A stretch of 9,014 nucleotides of DNA from Bacteroidota bacterium (GTDB lineage Bacteria; Bacteroidota; Rhodothermia; Rhodothermales; UBA10348), in NCBI GenBank assembly GCA_018623785.1, contig JAAZVD010000046.1:1-9014 (forward strand). Direction: 5' to 3'. Positions within the stretch are counted from its first letter, which is position 1; the number at the start of each line of letters is the position of its first letter. The notes below the pieces were generated by a model. That model was not told the origin of the DNA, did no database searches, and saw nothing but the letters and a program-made list of their open reading frames with translations. This document shows positions 1-6,493 of the stretch, in pieces. The translations under genes and the position numbers were made by a program.

Positions 1-2
1 AC

Positions 3-863
3 ATATTCGTGATGGGTGTTGACGAGCACATGCTCGGCAACTATTCCTACGAGCTGGATTATGGCCGCTTCTTTACCCAAGAAGATGTGCAGTATGCTCG
101 TCCCGTGTGTGTACTCGGCACCGATGTCTCCGACAACCTGTTCATGACGGAAAACGCGATCGGGAAGATGGTCCGGGCTTGCGGGATGCGGTGCGAGGTA
201 ATCGGCGTGCTGAAAAGCAAGGGAGGATTCCTCGGAATGTCCCAGGACAACCGCATCTATACCCCGATTACACGGGGATTTGCGGTTTTCGGAGGAGCGA
301 CGCGAAATATTGCCAACATTTCGGTCCGCGTCGCGGATGCCGTATTGATCAATGCGGCCAAGGAAGAAGCGACCGGCAAGATGCGTGTTATCCGGAAGGT
401 GGAACCAGGCCAGGATAACAACTTCGAGATTTCAACCAACGATTCCATGCAGGCCATTTTCGAGGCCTTTACTGGAACATTGACCGCAGGCGGTGCCGGT
501 ATCGGGCTGATATCGCTCTTGGCAGCCGGCATTGGCATCATGAATATCATGCTGGTGTCCGTAACCGAACGTACTCGGGAGATAGGGATACGAAAGAGTA
601 TCGGTGCGCGTCGCAAGGACATTATGCGGCAGTTCCTGTTGGAGGCCTTCTTCCTATGCCAGATCGGGGGCCTTATTGGTATCGTGCTGGGTGCGTTGGT
701 TGGCAACGGTGTGGCCCTTTATTTCGATATTTCAGGTACTTTCCCCACCAATTGGGCTGTTGGGGCAGTGGTCATGGTTACGGGTATTGCACTCGTATTC
801 GGCGGTTATCCAGCCTACAAGGCAGCGCGCCTGAATCCAATCGATTCGCTGCGTTTCGAGTAG
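3..863 (+). CDS. MacB/FtsX-type ABC transporter permease, C-terminal part (5' end outside window)
   Basis: This is the C-terminal 286 residues of an inner-membrane ABC permease. The frame is open to the left edge, so the GTG/ATG codons at 9-14 are probably internal and the N-terminal membrane helix is missing. The first ~155 residues look like the end of a MacB-type periplasmic core domain (GRFFTQEDV, then VCVLGTDVSDNLF and IGVLKSKGGFLG). An FtsX domain follows: a helix around GIGLISLLAAGIGIMNIMLV, the family signature TERTREIGIRKSIGARRKDI just after it, a second helix (IGGLIGIVLGALVG) and a third (VVMVTGIALVFGGYPAYKAA). The protein ends in the usual YKAARLNPIDSLRFE tail. Such permeases work with a MacB-type ATPase in export or in moving substrates across the envelope. 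The substrate cannot be told from this part, and no ATPase gene is visible here. Confidence 0.9.
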   Translation: MFVMGVDEHMLGNYSYELDYGRFFTQEDVQYARPVCVLGTDVSDNLFMTENAIGKMVRACGMRCEVIGVLKSKGGFLGMSQDNRIYTPITRGFAVFGGATRNIANISVRVADAVLINAAKEEATGKMRVIRKVEPGQDNNFEISTNDSMQAIFEAFTGTLTAGGAGIGLISLLAAGIGIMNIMLVSVTERTREIGIRKSIGARRKDIMRQFLLEAFFLCQIGGLIGIVLGALVGNGVALYFDISGTFPTNWAVGAVVMVTGIALVFGGYPAYKAARLNPIDSLRFE

Positions 864-892
864 GAGTCCGGAGGCGTGCCGTTTCAGGGAAT

Positions 893-905
893 CCGGGTCG
901 CCCGG
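893..905 (+). terminator. Small GC-rich hairpin after the permease gene (weak terminator candidate)
   Basis: CCGGG, TCG, CCCGG is a perfect 5-bp stem with a 3-base loop, 30 bases after the permease stop. No T-run follows (next bases are TAAGGCG), so it is not a classical intrinsic terminator. It could slow polymerase or be chance in GC-rich DNA. Confidence 0.2.
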
Positions 906-917
906 TAAGGCGCCGCG

Positions 918-926
918 TGTTAGATT
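918..926 (+). promoter_or_regulatory. Possible extended -10 promoter element for rpiA
   Basis: TGTTAGATT fits an extended -10 (TG, one base, TAGATT) and would start transcription near 933, giving a leader of about 64 bases before the ATG at 997. There is no good -35 hexamer upstream. It matches the Bacteroidota TAnnTTTG box only partly. This is weak support from sequence alone. Confidence 0.2.
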
Positions 927-996
927 GTGGCATGCTAAGAAACCGTTGTCGGTTGTCCAGCGCCTCGACCTCCATGCCATTCATCTAAGCTCACTC

Positions 997-1701
997 ATGT
1001 CCGATCTACAGGCCGCAGCAAAAAAAGCCGTTGGCGAACACGTTGCTTCCATGATTTCATCCGGTATGACCCTGGGTGTCGGGACCGGTTCGACCGCTGC
1101 GATGGCCATCGAGGCACTGGGTCATCGGATCAGGGAGGAAGGACTACAGGTCAAGGGGGTAGCAACCTCATTTGCGGCGGAGCGTTTGGCGCGCCAGCAC
1201 GGTATCCAGCTGTCAACGCTGGATGAGACACCGGATTTGGACCTGGCTTTTGATGGGGCTGACGAAGTTGATCCTGCCTTTGTTTTGATCAAGGGGCGGG
1301 GTGCTGCCCAGACGCGCGAAAAAATTGTGGCCTCCCGCGCACGTCAGTTTATCGTACTGGTGGATGAGAGCAAGATCGTTGACGAGCTCGGGCATCGGAT
1401 GCCTCTGCCCGTGGAAGTCGTTCCCATGGCTGTTACGCCGGTGATGCAGGTCCTGCATGCGTTGGGCGCAACGGTAGAGATCCGGATGGGCATGAAAAAA
1501 GACGGTCCTGTCGTTTCCGATCAAGGAATGTGGATCGTGGATGCCATGTTTAACGGTATCTCCAATCCGGAGCATGTCAATGATATGCTCTTGAAGACAC
1601 CAGGCGTGGTTGACCATGGCCTTTTCATCGGTCTAGCGACAACGGTTCTGGTGGGTCGCTCGGATGGATCGGTGCAGGTCCTGGACCGGCCCACAGCCTG
1701 A
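997..1701 (+). CDS. rpiA: Ribose-5-phosphate isomerase A
   Basis: The protein is 234 residues and interconverts ribose 5-phosphate and ribulose 5-phosphate in the non-oxidative pentose phosphate pathway, in the cytoplasm. The RpiA motifs are all present: the GVGTGSTA phosphate-binding loop (27-34), DLAFDGADEVD (82-92), KGRGAAQTREKIVA (99-112) and DESK (123-126). By position, D86, D89, K99, E108 and K126 correspond to E. coli D81, D84, K94, E103 and K121, so the active site looks intact. The usual KGGG of that loop reads KGRG here. I chose ATG 997 because RpiA proteins begin shortly before the helix leading to GVGTGSTA. An upstream ATG at 925 would add 24 unconserved residues. No Shine-Dalgarno sequence precedes either start. 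The gene stands alone between the permease and the convergent radA. Confidence 0.96.
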   Translation: MSDLQAAAKKAVGEHVASMISSGMTLGVGTGSTAAMAIEALGHRIREEGLQVKGVATSFAAERLARQHGIQLSTLDETPDLDLAFDGADEVDPAFVLIKGRGAAQTREKIVASRARQFIVLVDESKIVDELGHRMPLPVEVVPMAVTPVMQVLHALGATVEIRMGMKKDGPVVSDQGMWIVDAMFNGISNPEHVNDMLLKTPGVVDHGLFIGLATTVLVGRSDGSVQVLDRPTA

Positions 1702-1707
1702 ACAGGT

Positions 1708-1723
1708 ACCGCCTTGCAGCGGT
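1708..1723. terminator. Hairpin between convergent rpiA and radA, possible bidirectional terminator
   Basis: ACCGC, CTTGCA, GCGGT is a perfect 5-bp stem with a 6-base loop, 6 bases after the rpiA stop and 31 bases beyond the radA stop. Its position in the 53-base convergent gap suits a shared terminator. No T-run follows on either strand, so the call is weak. Confidence 0.3.
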
Positions 1724-1754
1724 CAGAAAAGGCATTGCCGACGATGGGCAGGGC

Positions 1755-3116
1755 TCAGAACAACAGGCTCATCATGTGTTCCAGGCTTTTCAGCCCCACG
1801 CACTCGAGTGCTTTAGGCGTGCTTTTCTTGTCCAGTCCCTTTCCAGGAACGTAGGCCTGGGTAAAACCGAGACGCGAGGTCTCCGCCAGCCGGGATTCCA
1901 ACTGGGATACGGCTCGGACCTCTCCACCCAGCCCTACCTCACCCGTGATCATGGCCTGGGAAGGCAATGGGATGTCCCTCCATGACGAGGCTACGGCTGC
2001 GGCAATAGCCAAGTCGGCCGCAGGCTCTGTCAGTCTCAGGCCGCCGGTTACGTTGACGAACACATCGCAGGTGGATAGCGGCATACCTGCCCTTTTCTCC
2101 AGAACCGCCAACAGCATCTGTAACCGGCGGCCGTCAAAACCGCTGGCCGTTCGTTGCGGGTTGGAATACGAGGTCGGGGTGACCAATGCCTGGATCTCAG
2201 CCAGCATGGGACGTGAGCCCTCCAGCGAACAGACCACGGCTGAGCCGGGTGAGAGAAGATTCCGGTCTGAGAGGAACAGCTCACTTGGATTATCCACCGG
2301 GGTCAATCCGCGCGACTCCATTTCGAACACACCAATTTCATTGGTGGATCCGAAACGGTTTTTGACGGCACGCAGGATGCGAAACACGTGATGCCGATCG
2401 CCTTCGAGGTACAGAACGGTATCAACCATGTGTTCGAGCACGCGCGGTCCGGCAATAGTCCCGGACTTTGTAACGTGTCCGACAATGAATGTCGCCGTGC
2501 CTGATACCTTGGCCATCTGGATCAGCGCAGCGGCACTTTCACGTACCTGCGTCACTGAACCCGGAGCACTGGACAGGTCCGAGCGGAATACCGTTTGAAT
2601 GGAATCGATGACGAGCACGGATGGCTCTTCTTCTTGGACGCACCGGATGATGGATTCCACTTCCGTCTCGGCCAACAGAAGGAAGTTCTCCGATGAAACC
2701 CCCATCCGCTCCGCCCGCATTTTGACTTGGGAAGGGGACTCTTCTCCCGTTACGTAGAGGAGCTTGACCGAGGCCAGAAGGGTGGCCAGTTCGGTCATTA
2801 ATGTAGACTTGCCAATACCAGGATCTCCGGCAATCAACACGACAGAACCTTCTACGATACCCCCACCAAGTACCCGGTCAAGTTCGGCATTGCCTGTATC
2901 GATGCGCGACTCCGCACCGCTCTTGACATCGGACAGTTTAAGTGGCTTCGGACTGAGCCCACCCAGACCGCGGATGATCCCGGGTTTGTGGGCACCCGCT
3001 GCCGTCCGTTCCTCGACAAGCGAATTCCAGGCACCGCATGCGGGGCACTGGCCCAGCCATTTGGGAGACTCGTTGCCGCAGTCCTGACAAAAGAAGATGG
3101 ATTTGTTCTTGGCCAT
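1755..3116 (-). CDS. radA: DNA repair protein RadA (Sms)
   Basis: The protein is 453 residues, the usual RadA length. RadA is a RecA-like hexameric helicase that drives branch migration during recombination and repair. Domains in order: an N-terminal C4 zinc finger (C10, C13, C24, C27, in CQDCGNESPKW and CPACGAW); a RecA-like ATPase with Walker A GDPGIGKST (97-105) and Walker B VLVIDS (167-172); the RadA-specific KNRFGSTNE motif (252-260); and a C-terminal Lon-like domain from about 280. In the Lon-like part, the segment EPAADLA (364-370) has alanine where the Lon catalytic serine would be expected, so a structural rather than proteolytic role is likely, as is known for RadA. I chose ATG 3116 because RadA proteins begin MAK-K----C--CG. 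The frame runs on upstream to 3221 but those 35 residues are not RadA-like. It is divergent from mlaE. Confidence 0.97.
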   Translation of the reverse strand: MAKNKSIFFCQDCGNESPKWLGQCPACGAWNSLVEERTAAGAHKPGIIRGLGGLSPKPLKLSDVKSGAESRIDTGNAELDRVLGGGIVEGSVVLIAGDPGIGKSTLMTELATLLASVKLLYVTGEESPSQVKMRAERMGVSSENFLLLAETEVESIIRCVQEEEPSVLVIDSIQTVFRSDLSSAPGSVTQVRESAAALIQMAKVSGTATFIVGHVTKSGTIAGPRVLEHMVDTVLYLEGDRHHVFRILRAVKNRFGSTNEIGVFEMESRGLTPVDNPSELFLSDRNLLSPGSAVVCSLEGSRPMLAEIQALVTPTSYSNPQRTASGFDGRRLQMLLAVLEKRAGMPLSTCDVFVNVTGGLRLTEPAADLAIAAAVASSWRDIPLPSQAMITGEVGLGGEVRAVSQLESRLAETSRLGFTQAYVPGKGLDKKSTPKALECVGLKSLEHMMSLLF

Positions 3117-3122
3117 GAAGCG

Positions 3123-3131
3123 AATATAGCA
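3123..3131 (-). promoter_or_regulatory. Extended -10 promoter of radA, placed for a leaderless transcript
   Basis: On the minus strand the sequence TGCTATATT is a near-perfect extended -10 (TG, one base, TATATT). It also matches 7 of 8 positions of the Bacteroidota -7 box if read TATATTCG. Only six bases (CGCTTC) separate it from the radA ATG, so the expected start of transcription falls on, or right beside, the A of the ATG. No convincing -35/-33 element is visible at normal spacing. Confidence 0.4.
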
Positions 3132-3192
3132 TCGGGGGAGTGACATCATCCTGACACATGCCTGGGTCCACCGTGACTTCACAGCTACATCC

Positions 3193-3219
3193 GCCGGCGC
3201 TCCGAGTAGCTCCGCCGGC
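3193..3219. repeat. Perfect 7-bp inverted repeat (GCCGGCG/CGCCGGC), 13-base spacer
   Basis: GCCGGCG (3193-3199) is the exact reverse complement of CGCCGGC (3213-3219). It lies about 75 bases upstream of the radA start and about 200 upstream of mlaE. It could be a dimeric-protein binding site or an RNA hairpin in the mla leader. There is no T-run on either side. Confidence 0.4.
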
Positions 3220-3263
3220 ACCCCAGGCAGCTATCCCGGCGCCTCAAAGATCCAGGAATATGA

Positions 3264-3288
3264 CCTGTGACTATCCGGTTCCTGTGAC
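3264..3288. repeat. Direct repeat CCTGTGAC, 17 bases apart
   Basis: CCTGTGAC occurs at 3264-3271 and 3281-3288. Each copy is followed by a related tail (TATCCG and GAATCCG), so the similarity extends to about 14 bases with one inserted base. The position in the divergent region suggests a possible paired operator, but two short copies can arise by chance. Confidence 0.25.
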
Positions 3289-3417
3289 GAATCCGTGCAG
3301 AACACCACGGTAAGATCCTGAGTCCGTACTTTGCTCGAAGTCTGACTCGCTTCCGTTACGTCGGAAATCCCGTCGGTCGATTCCGGACAGCCGTAAAGCA
3401 CCGCCCATGATTTCAAC

Positions 3418-4182
3418 GTGGTCCCATTGACCCCTGATATCATCATCAATCCCATCTCGGCCTTGGGCCGGTACAGCCAATTGCTGTTCCATGCGTTCGG
3501 CGCCGTCACGGAGGTGGCCAGCTATCGCAAGAATCTATGGCGGCAGATGGTGAAAGTGGGCTTGGATTCGTTGCCCATCGTCATGCTTGCGGCGACGTTT
3601 TCGGGTGCTGTCAGTACGGTCCAGACATCCTATCAGCTCGTCTCGCCCCTCATTCCACGCAGTATTGTGGGGGCAATCATCACCTCGTCCATGATCCTCG
3701 AGCTGGGCGCCGTGGTCACCGGATTCATTTTGGCGGGACGTGTTGGGGCGCGGATTGCTGCCGAGCTGGGTACCATGCGGGTTACTGAGCAAATCGACGC
3801 GCTTGAAACGATGGGCCTGAACTCCGTTGGATATTTGATCGTACCCCGTGTTGTGGCCGGCGTAGTCATGTTTCCCGTCCTCTACATTGCGGCCTGTTTT
3901 TGTGGGATCGGGGGTGGCATGCTGATTGGGGAACTGGGTGGATTTGTGCCGTTGGAAGAGTTCATCTATGGTGCTCGGGAATATTTTCAACCCTTTGATC
4001 CCATTTTCGGCATCATCAAATCGCTTGTGTTCGGATTCCTGATCACGTCCATTTCCTGCTTCAAGGGGTACTACACCCAAGGCGGGGCGGAAGGCGTCGG
4101 TCGAGCTACTACGCAAGCCGCTGTGGCCAGTTGTGTATTTCTACTCCTGGCAGATCTCATATTGGCAGTCCTTCTGCTCTGA
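3418..4182 (+). CDS. mlaE: MlaE-family lipid transport permease (ABC transporter, MCE type)
   Basis: The protein is 254 residues, close to E. coli MlaE (260). It is the inner-membrane permease of an Mla/MCE phospholipid transporter, pairing with MlaF in the cytoplasm and MlaD in the periplasm. An N-terminal amphipathic stretch (ISALGRYSQLLFHAF, then RKNLWRQMVKVGLDSLPIVM) leads into hydrophobic helices at about 53-75, 90-107, 143-172, 197-217 and 234-252. The conserved MlaE coupling segment RVGARIAAELGTMRVTEQI lies at 108-126 and continues to IDALETMG at 126-133. The start is uncertain: GTG 3418 is the first start codon after the in-frame stop at 3394-3396, with TTG 3427 and TTG 3463 as alternatives. 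There is no ATG and no Shine-Dalgarno sequence. It is the first gene of the mla cluster and is followed by mlaF after 18 bases. Confidence 0.93.
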   Translation: MVPLTPDIIINPISALGRYSQLLFHAFGAVTEVASYRKNLWRQMVKVGLDSLPIVMLAATFSGAVSTVQTSYQLVSPLIPRSIVGAIITSSMILELGAVVTGFILAGRVGARIAAELGTMRVTEQIDALETMGLNSVGYLIVPRVVAGVVMFPVLYIAACFCGIGGGMLIGELGGFVPLEEFIYGAREYFQPFDPIFGIIKSLVFGFLITSISCFKGYYTQGGAEGVGRATTQAAVASCVFLLLADLILAVLLL

Positions 4183-4200
4183 ATCCAGGCATTGCACCCC

Positions 4201-4944
4201 ATGATCCGCGTTTCGCACGTCAACAAGAGTTTTGGAGACAAACACGTTCTCAAGGATGTGTCCGTCGATATTCCGGAAGGCGAAACCATCGCCATCATCG
4301 GTCGGTCCGGTTCCGGGAAGAGCGTGCTCATGAAGCATCTTATCGGGCTTATGCAGCCTGATTCAGGCTCTGTGACGGTGGATGGTATTGACATCAATGC
4401 CATCACGTATGCGGAACTGCGGCGGGTTCGCAGGCATTTCGGCGTACTGTTCCAGGGCGGAGCCCTGTTTGACTCCATGAATGCGTTCGAAAATGTGGCC
4501 TTCCCGCTCAGGACCTTTACGGAGATGACCGAGGCTGACATATCCCGGGTAGTCAAGGAATGCCTAGCTATGGTCGAGCTGGAAGATGTAGGGGCCAAGT
4601 TGCCCTCCGAGCTATCAGGCGGTATGCAGAAACGCGTAGCCTTGGCACGAGCCGTAGCACTCCAGCCTCGATACATCATTTACGATGAGCCTACATCGGG
4701 TCTTGATCCCGAAACCTCAAATACCATCGATGAGCTGATACGGAATTTGGCAGATCGGCTCAACGTAACAAGTATTGTTGTTACGCATGACATGCATTCT
4801 GTACTGAACATTGCAGATCGTGCAGCCTTCATTTACGAGGGGAGAATGCATTGGACGGGCACGATCGAAGCCTTGCATCACAGCGACGATCAGATACTGA
4901 AAGCGTTTGTGACGGCCAATGAATACAAGATCGGCCCCTCCTGA
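4201..4944 (+). CDS. mlaF: MlaF-family ABC transporter ATP-binding protein
   Basis: The protein is 247 residues, a single cytoplasmic ABC ATPase domain that powers MlaE/MlaD lipid transport. All motifs are intact: Walker A GRSGSGKSV (34-42), Q-loop Q85 in VLFQGGALFDSM, signature LSGGM (138-142), Walker B YIIYDEP (158-164, E163 catalytic), D-loop SGLD (166-169) and H-loop H196 in VVTHDMHS. The stretch FQGGALFDSMNAFENVAFPL and the LSGGM signature are characteristic of the MlaF/Ttg2A group rather than general importers. I chose ATG 4201, since the family begins with a short strand before VNKSFG. A TTG at 4192 would add three residues. It sits 18 bases after mlaE and 25 bases before mlaD, so translation from one message is likely. 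Confidence 0.95.
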   Translation: MIRVSHVNKSFGDKHVLKDVSVDIPEGETIAIIGRSGSGKSVLMKHLIGLMQPDSGSVTVDGIDINAITYAELRRVRRHFGVLFQGGALFDSMNAFENVAFPLRTFTEMTEADISRVVKECLAMVELEDVGAKLPSELSGGMQKRVALARAVALQPRYIIYDEPTSGLDPETSNTIDELIRNLADRLNVTSIVVTHDMHSVLNIADRAAFIYEGRMHWTGTIEALHHSDDQILKAFVTANEYKIGPS

Positions 4945-4969
4945 ACATCATCAACCATCCTGAAGCGAC

Positions 4970-5902
4970 GTGAAGTATTCCAACGAGATCAAGGTCGGTC
5001 TGACCATCATCGTTGCCGCGGTGATTTTCATTCTCGGAATTCGATATTTCGAGGACCTGCCTCTGTTTGATTCGACCTACGACCTGGTGGCGGAATTCGA
5101 TGATGCAGGAGGCCTTATTGGAGGTAACATCGTTCGGGTGAACGGGGTATCTGTCGGATCAGTCACCTCGGTTTACATCAGCGAAACGACGGGAAAGGTG
5201 ATTGTCGAATTCCATGTGGACCCGAAGATTCCGGTTACTGAGGGCTCGCATGCCACTGTAGGAGGATTTGACGCGCTGGGTGTGGTTCGAATGGACCTTA
5301 CCCTGGGTCCGTCTTCGTCTCCCCGGATACCTGAGGGAGGCTTGGTGGCCACGAGCGCAACATCGGATCTCATGGCGGACATGAGCGCACGTGCGCCAGC
5401 CATGCTGGACAGCGTGGGACGTGTTCTTGAAGAGCTCGATGGCGTCCTGGTCGAGGCCAACACCATACTTTCCACACCGGAATCCGATCTGCGACGGACA
5501 TTGGCGGCTGCCCGGGGAAGTATGTCCCAGGTAGAGGCACTCCTGGCAGGGGAGCGCGATCGCATGGTGCGCATTTTGGCGAATGCAGACTCCCTGACGG
5601 CTGATCTGGATACCGCAATGGGAGAGGATGGCGAAGCGTTGACGTCCTTGATGGGTCAGATGGAAACCATGCTGGCTACCCTGAACGAGGATCTTGAGCG
5701 GTTCCAGGCAACCAACGAACAGATCGATACGCTCCTTCGGAAACTCAACGAAGGCGAAGGTACCCTCGGCATGTTGATCAACGACCCGTCGATGTATCAC
5801 CGAATGGACTCAACGCTGAATGGACTGAATGCCTTGATTGCCGATTTTCAGGACAATCCGGGTCGCTATCTTAAGGAAATGAAAATCGTAGACCTGTTCT
5901 GA
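4970..5902 (+). CDS. mlaD: MlaD-family MCE-domain protein, long form
   Basis: The protein is 310 residues and carries the periplasmic, lipid-binding MCE domain of the transporter. A short cytoplasmic start (MKYSNEIKVG) is followed by one membrane anchor (about 9-26) and the MCE domain (about 35-113: VAEFDDAGGLIGGNIVRVNG, GSVTSVYI, VTEGSHATVGGFDALG). After it comes a long, mainly helical region (about 135-260), then the C-terminal block GEGTLGMLINDPSMYHRMD (262-280) and DNPGRYLKEMKI, which I recognise from Bacteroidota-type MCE proteins. E. coli MlaD is only about 183 residues, so the helical extension is the main difference; in related proteins such helices form a hydrophobic tunnel. GTG 4970 is the only good start near mlaF and places the anchor correctly. 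The next gene begins one base after its stop. Confidence 0.93.
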   Translation: MKYSNEIKVGLTIIVAAVIFILGIRYFEDLPLFDSTYDLVAEFDDAGGLIGGNIVRVNGVSVGSVTSVYISETTGKVIVEFHVDPKIPVTEGSHATVGGFDALGVVRMDLTLGPSSSPRIPEGGLVATSATSDLMADMSARAPAMLDSVGRVLEELDGVLVEANTILSTPESDLRRTLAAARGSMSQVEALLAGERDRMVRILANADSLTADLDTAMGEDGEALTSLMGQMETMLATLNEDLERFQATNEQIDTLLRKLNEGEGTLGMLINDPSMYHRMDSTLNGLNALIADFQDNPGRYLKEMKIVDLF

Positions 5903-5903
5903 T

Positions 5904-6464
5904 ATGCCTTCCTACGAAGACGCCCTCACGCTATTGCACGAATGGACCAAGACGGACAGCCTCCGCCGGCACGCCTACGCGGTAGAGGCGGCCATGGGAT
6001 ACTATGCTCGGTCATTCGGAGAGGATGAAGTCCTGTGGCGAATAGCCGGGCTTCTGCATGACATGGACTATGAAAAGCATCAAACGCTGGACGAGCATCC
6101 CTACGTTGGTGTAGGAGTGCTCAGGGAAGCGGGTTACCCGGAAGAGGTGCTCGACGCCATTATGGGCCATGCGCCTCACACTGGCGCTTCGCGCACCACC
6201 TTGATGGCGAAGACGCTGTTTGCGGTGGATGAGCTGGCCGGATTCATCACTGCAGTAGCGTATGTCCGTCCCACGGGCCTGGAAGGGATGAAGCCGAAGT
6301 CGGTCACAAAGAAGCTCAAAGATAAAGCGTTTGCTGCAGCTGTTAGCCGGGAGGATATTCGAGAGGGTGCGGAAGATCTCGGAATTGAGATGTCTGAGCA
6401 CATTGCCAATGTCATAGCCGGCATGCAGGCTGATGCAACCCGCCTGGGCTTTTCCGCGTCATAA
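5904..6464 (+). CDS. HD-domain metal-dependent phosphohydrolase family protein
   Basis: The protein is 186 residues, cytoplasmic, with no signal peptide or membrane segment. The HD-domain metal ligands can be placed as H23 (SLRRHAYAVE), H52-D53 (AGLLHDMDYEKH), H89 (IMGHAP) and D109 (FAVDELAGFI). The C-terminal block KPKSVTKKLKDKAFAAAVSR (130-149) is a hallmark of a widespread HDIG-type family of about 185 residues whose substrate is not established to my knowledge. The HD fold usually hydrolyses phosphoester bonds of nucleotides or related compounds; that is family knowledge, not shown here. ATG 5904 begins one base after the mlaD stop, so translational coupling is very likely. The gene ends in TAA directly followed by TAG. 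Its placement suggests an envelope-linked role, which is inference. Confidence 0.88.
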   Translation: MPSYEDALTLLHEWTKTDSLRRHAYAVEAAMGYYARSFGEDEVLWRIAGLLHDMDYEKHQTLDEHPYVGVGVLREAGYPEEVLDAIMGHAPHTGASRTTLMAKTLFAVDELAGFITAVAYVRPTGLEGMKPKSVTKKLKDKAFAAAVSREDIREGAEDLGIEMSEHIANVIAGMQADATRLGFSAS

Positions 6465-6493
6465 TAGAGCCATCCAAACGCTCTGCCGATTGT

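Larger units (their letters stand above)
3117..3417. other. Divergent radA/mlaE intergenic region without a convincing gene
   Basis: About 300 bases lie between the divergent starts of radA and mlaE. I see: the radA promoter element (3123-3131); a perfect 7-bp inverted repeat (3193-3219); the short direct repeat CCTGTGAC at 3264-3271 and 3281-3288; and small hairpins CCGTG/CACGG (3293-3310) and TTCCG/CGGAA (3351-3366). A TACTTTG at 3327-3333 resembles a -7 box but is one base short. A minus-strand open frame spans 3231-3509 but is not recognisable as a protein. The mla promoter is expected here, though I cannot place it with confidence. Confidence 0.5.

Noticed and set aside
9..14. True start of the left-edge permease at GTG 9 or ATG 12
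   Set aside because: The frame is open to the window edge and the protein would lack its N-terminal membrane helix and most of the periplasmic domain, so the start lies outside.
364..370. Loss of RadA function inferred from Ala replacing the Lon-type serine (residues 364-370 of RadA; positions here are residue numbers)
   Set aside because: RadA's Lon-like domain is not used as a protease and EPAADL-type sequences are normal in the family, so this is not a defect.
925..996. Longer rpiA start at ATG 925
   Set aside because: Adds 24 residues with no counterpart in RpiA and overlaps the candidate -10 element; ATG 997 gives the normal length and motif positions.
3117..3221. In-frame 35-residue N-terminal extension of radA
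   Set aside because: RadA proteins begin at MAK just before the zinc finger; the extension is not RadA-like and contains the promoter element and half of an inverted repeat.
3222..3417. tRNA or small structured RNA in the intergenic region
   Set aside because: Stretches such as GGTTCCTGTGACGAATCC resemble a T-arm only loosely; no acceptor stem, anticodon arm or matching cloverleaf could be built, and the hairpins found have only 5-bp stems.
3231..3509. Minus-strand open frame of 92 residues filling most of the radA/mlaE gap
   Set aside because: It overlaps the first 92 bases of mlaE on the opposite strand, resembles no family I know, has no clear start signal, and is rich in Ser/Thr with no domain-like pattern. 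Most likely a chance open frame.
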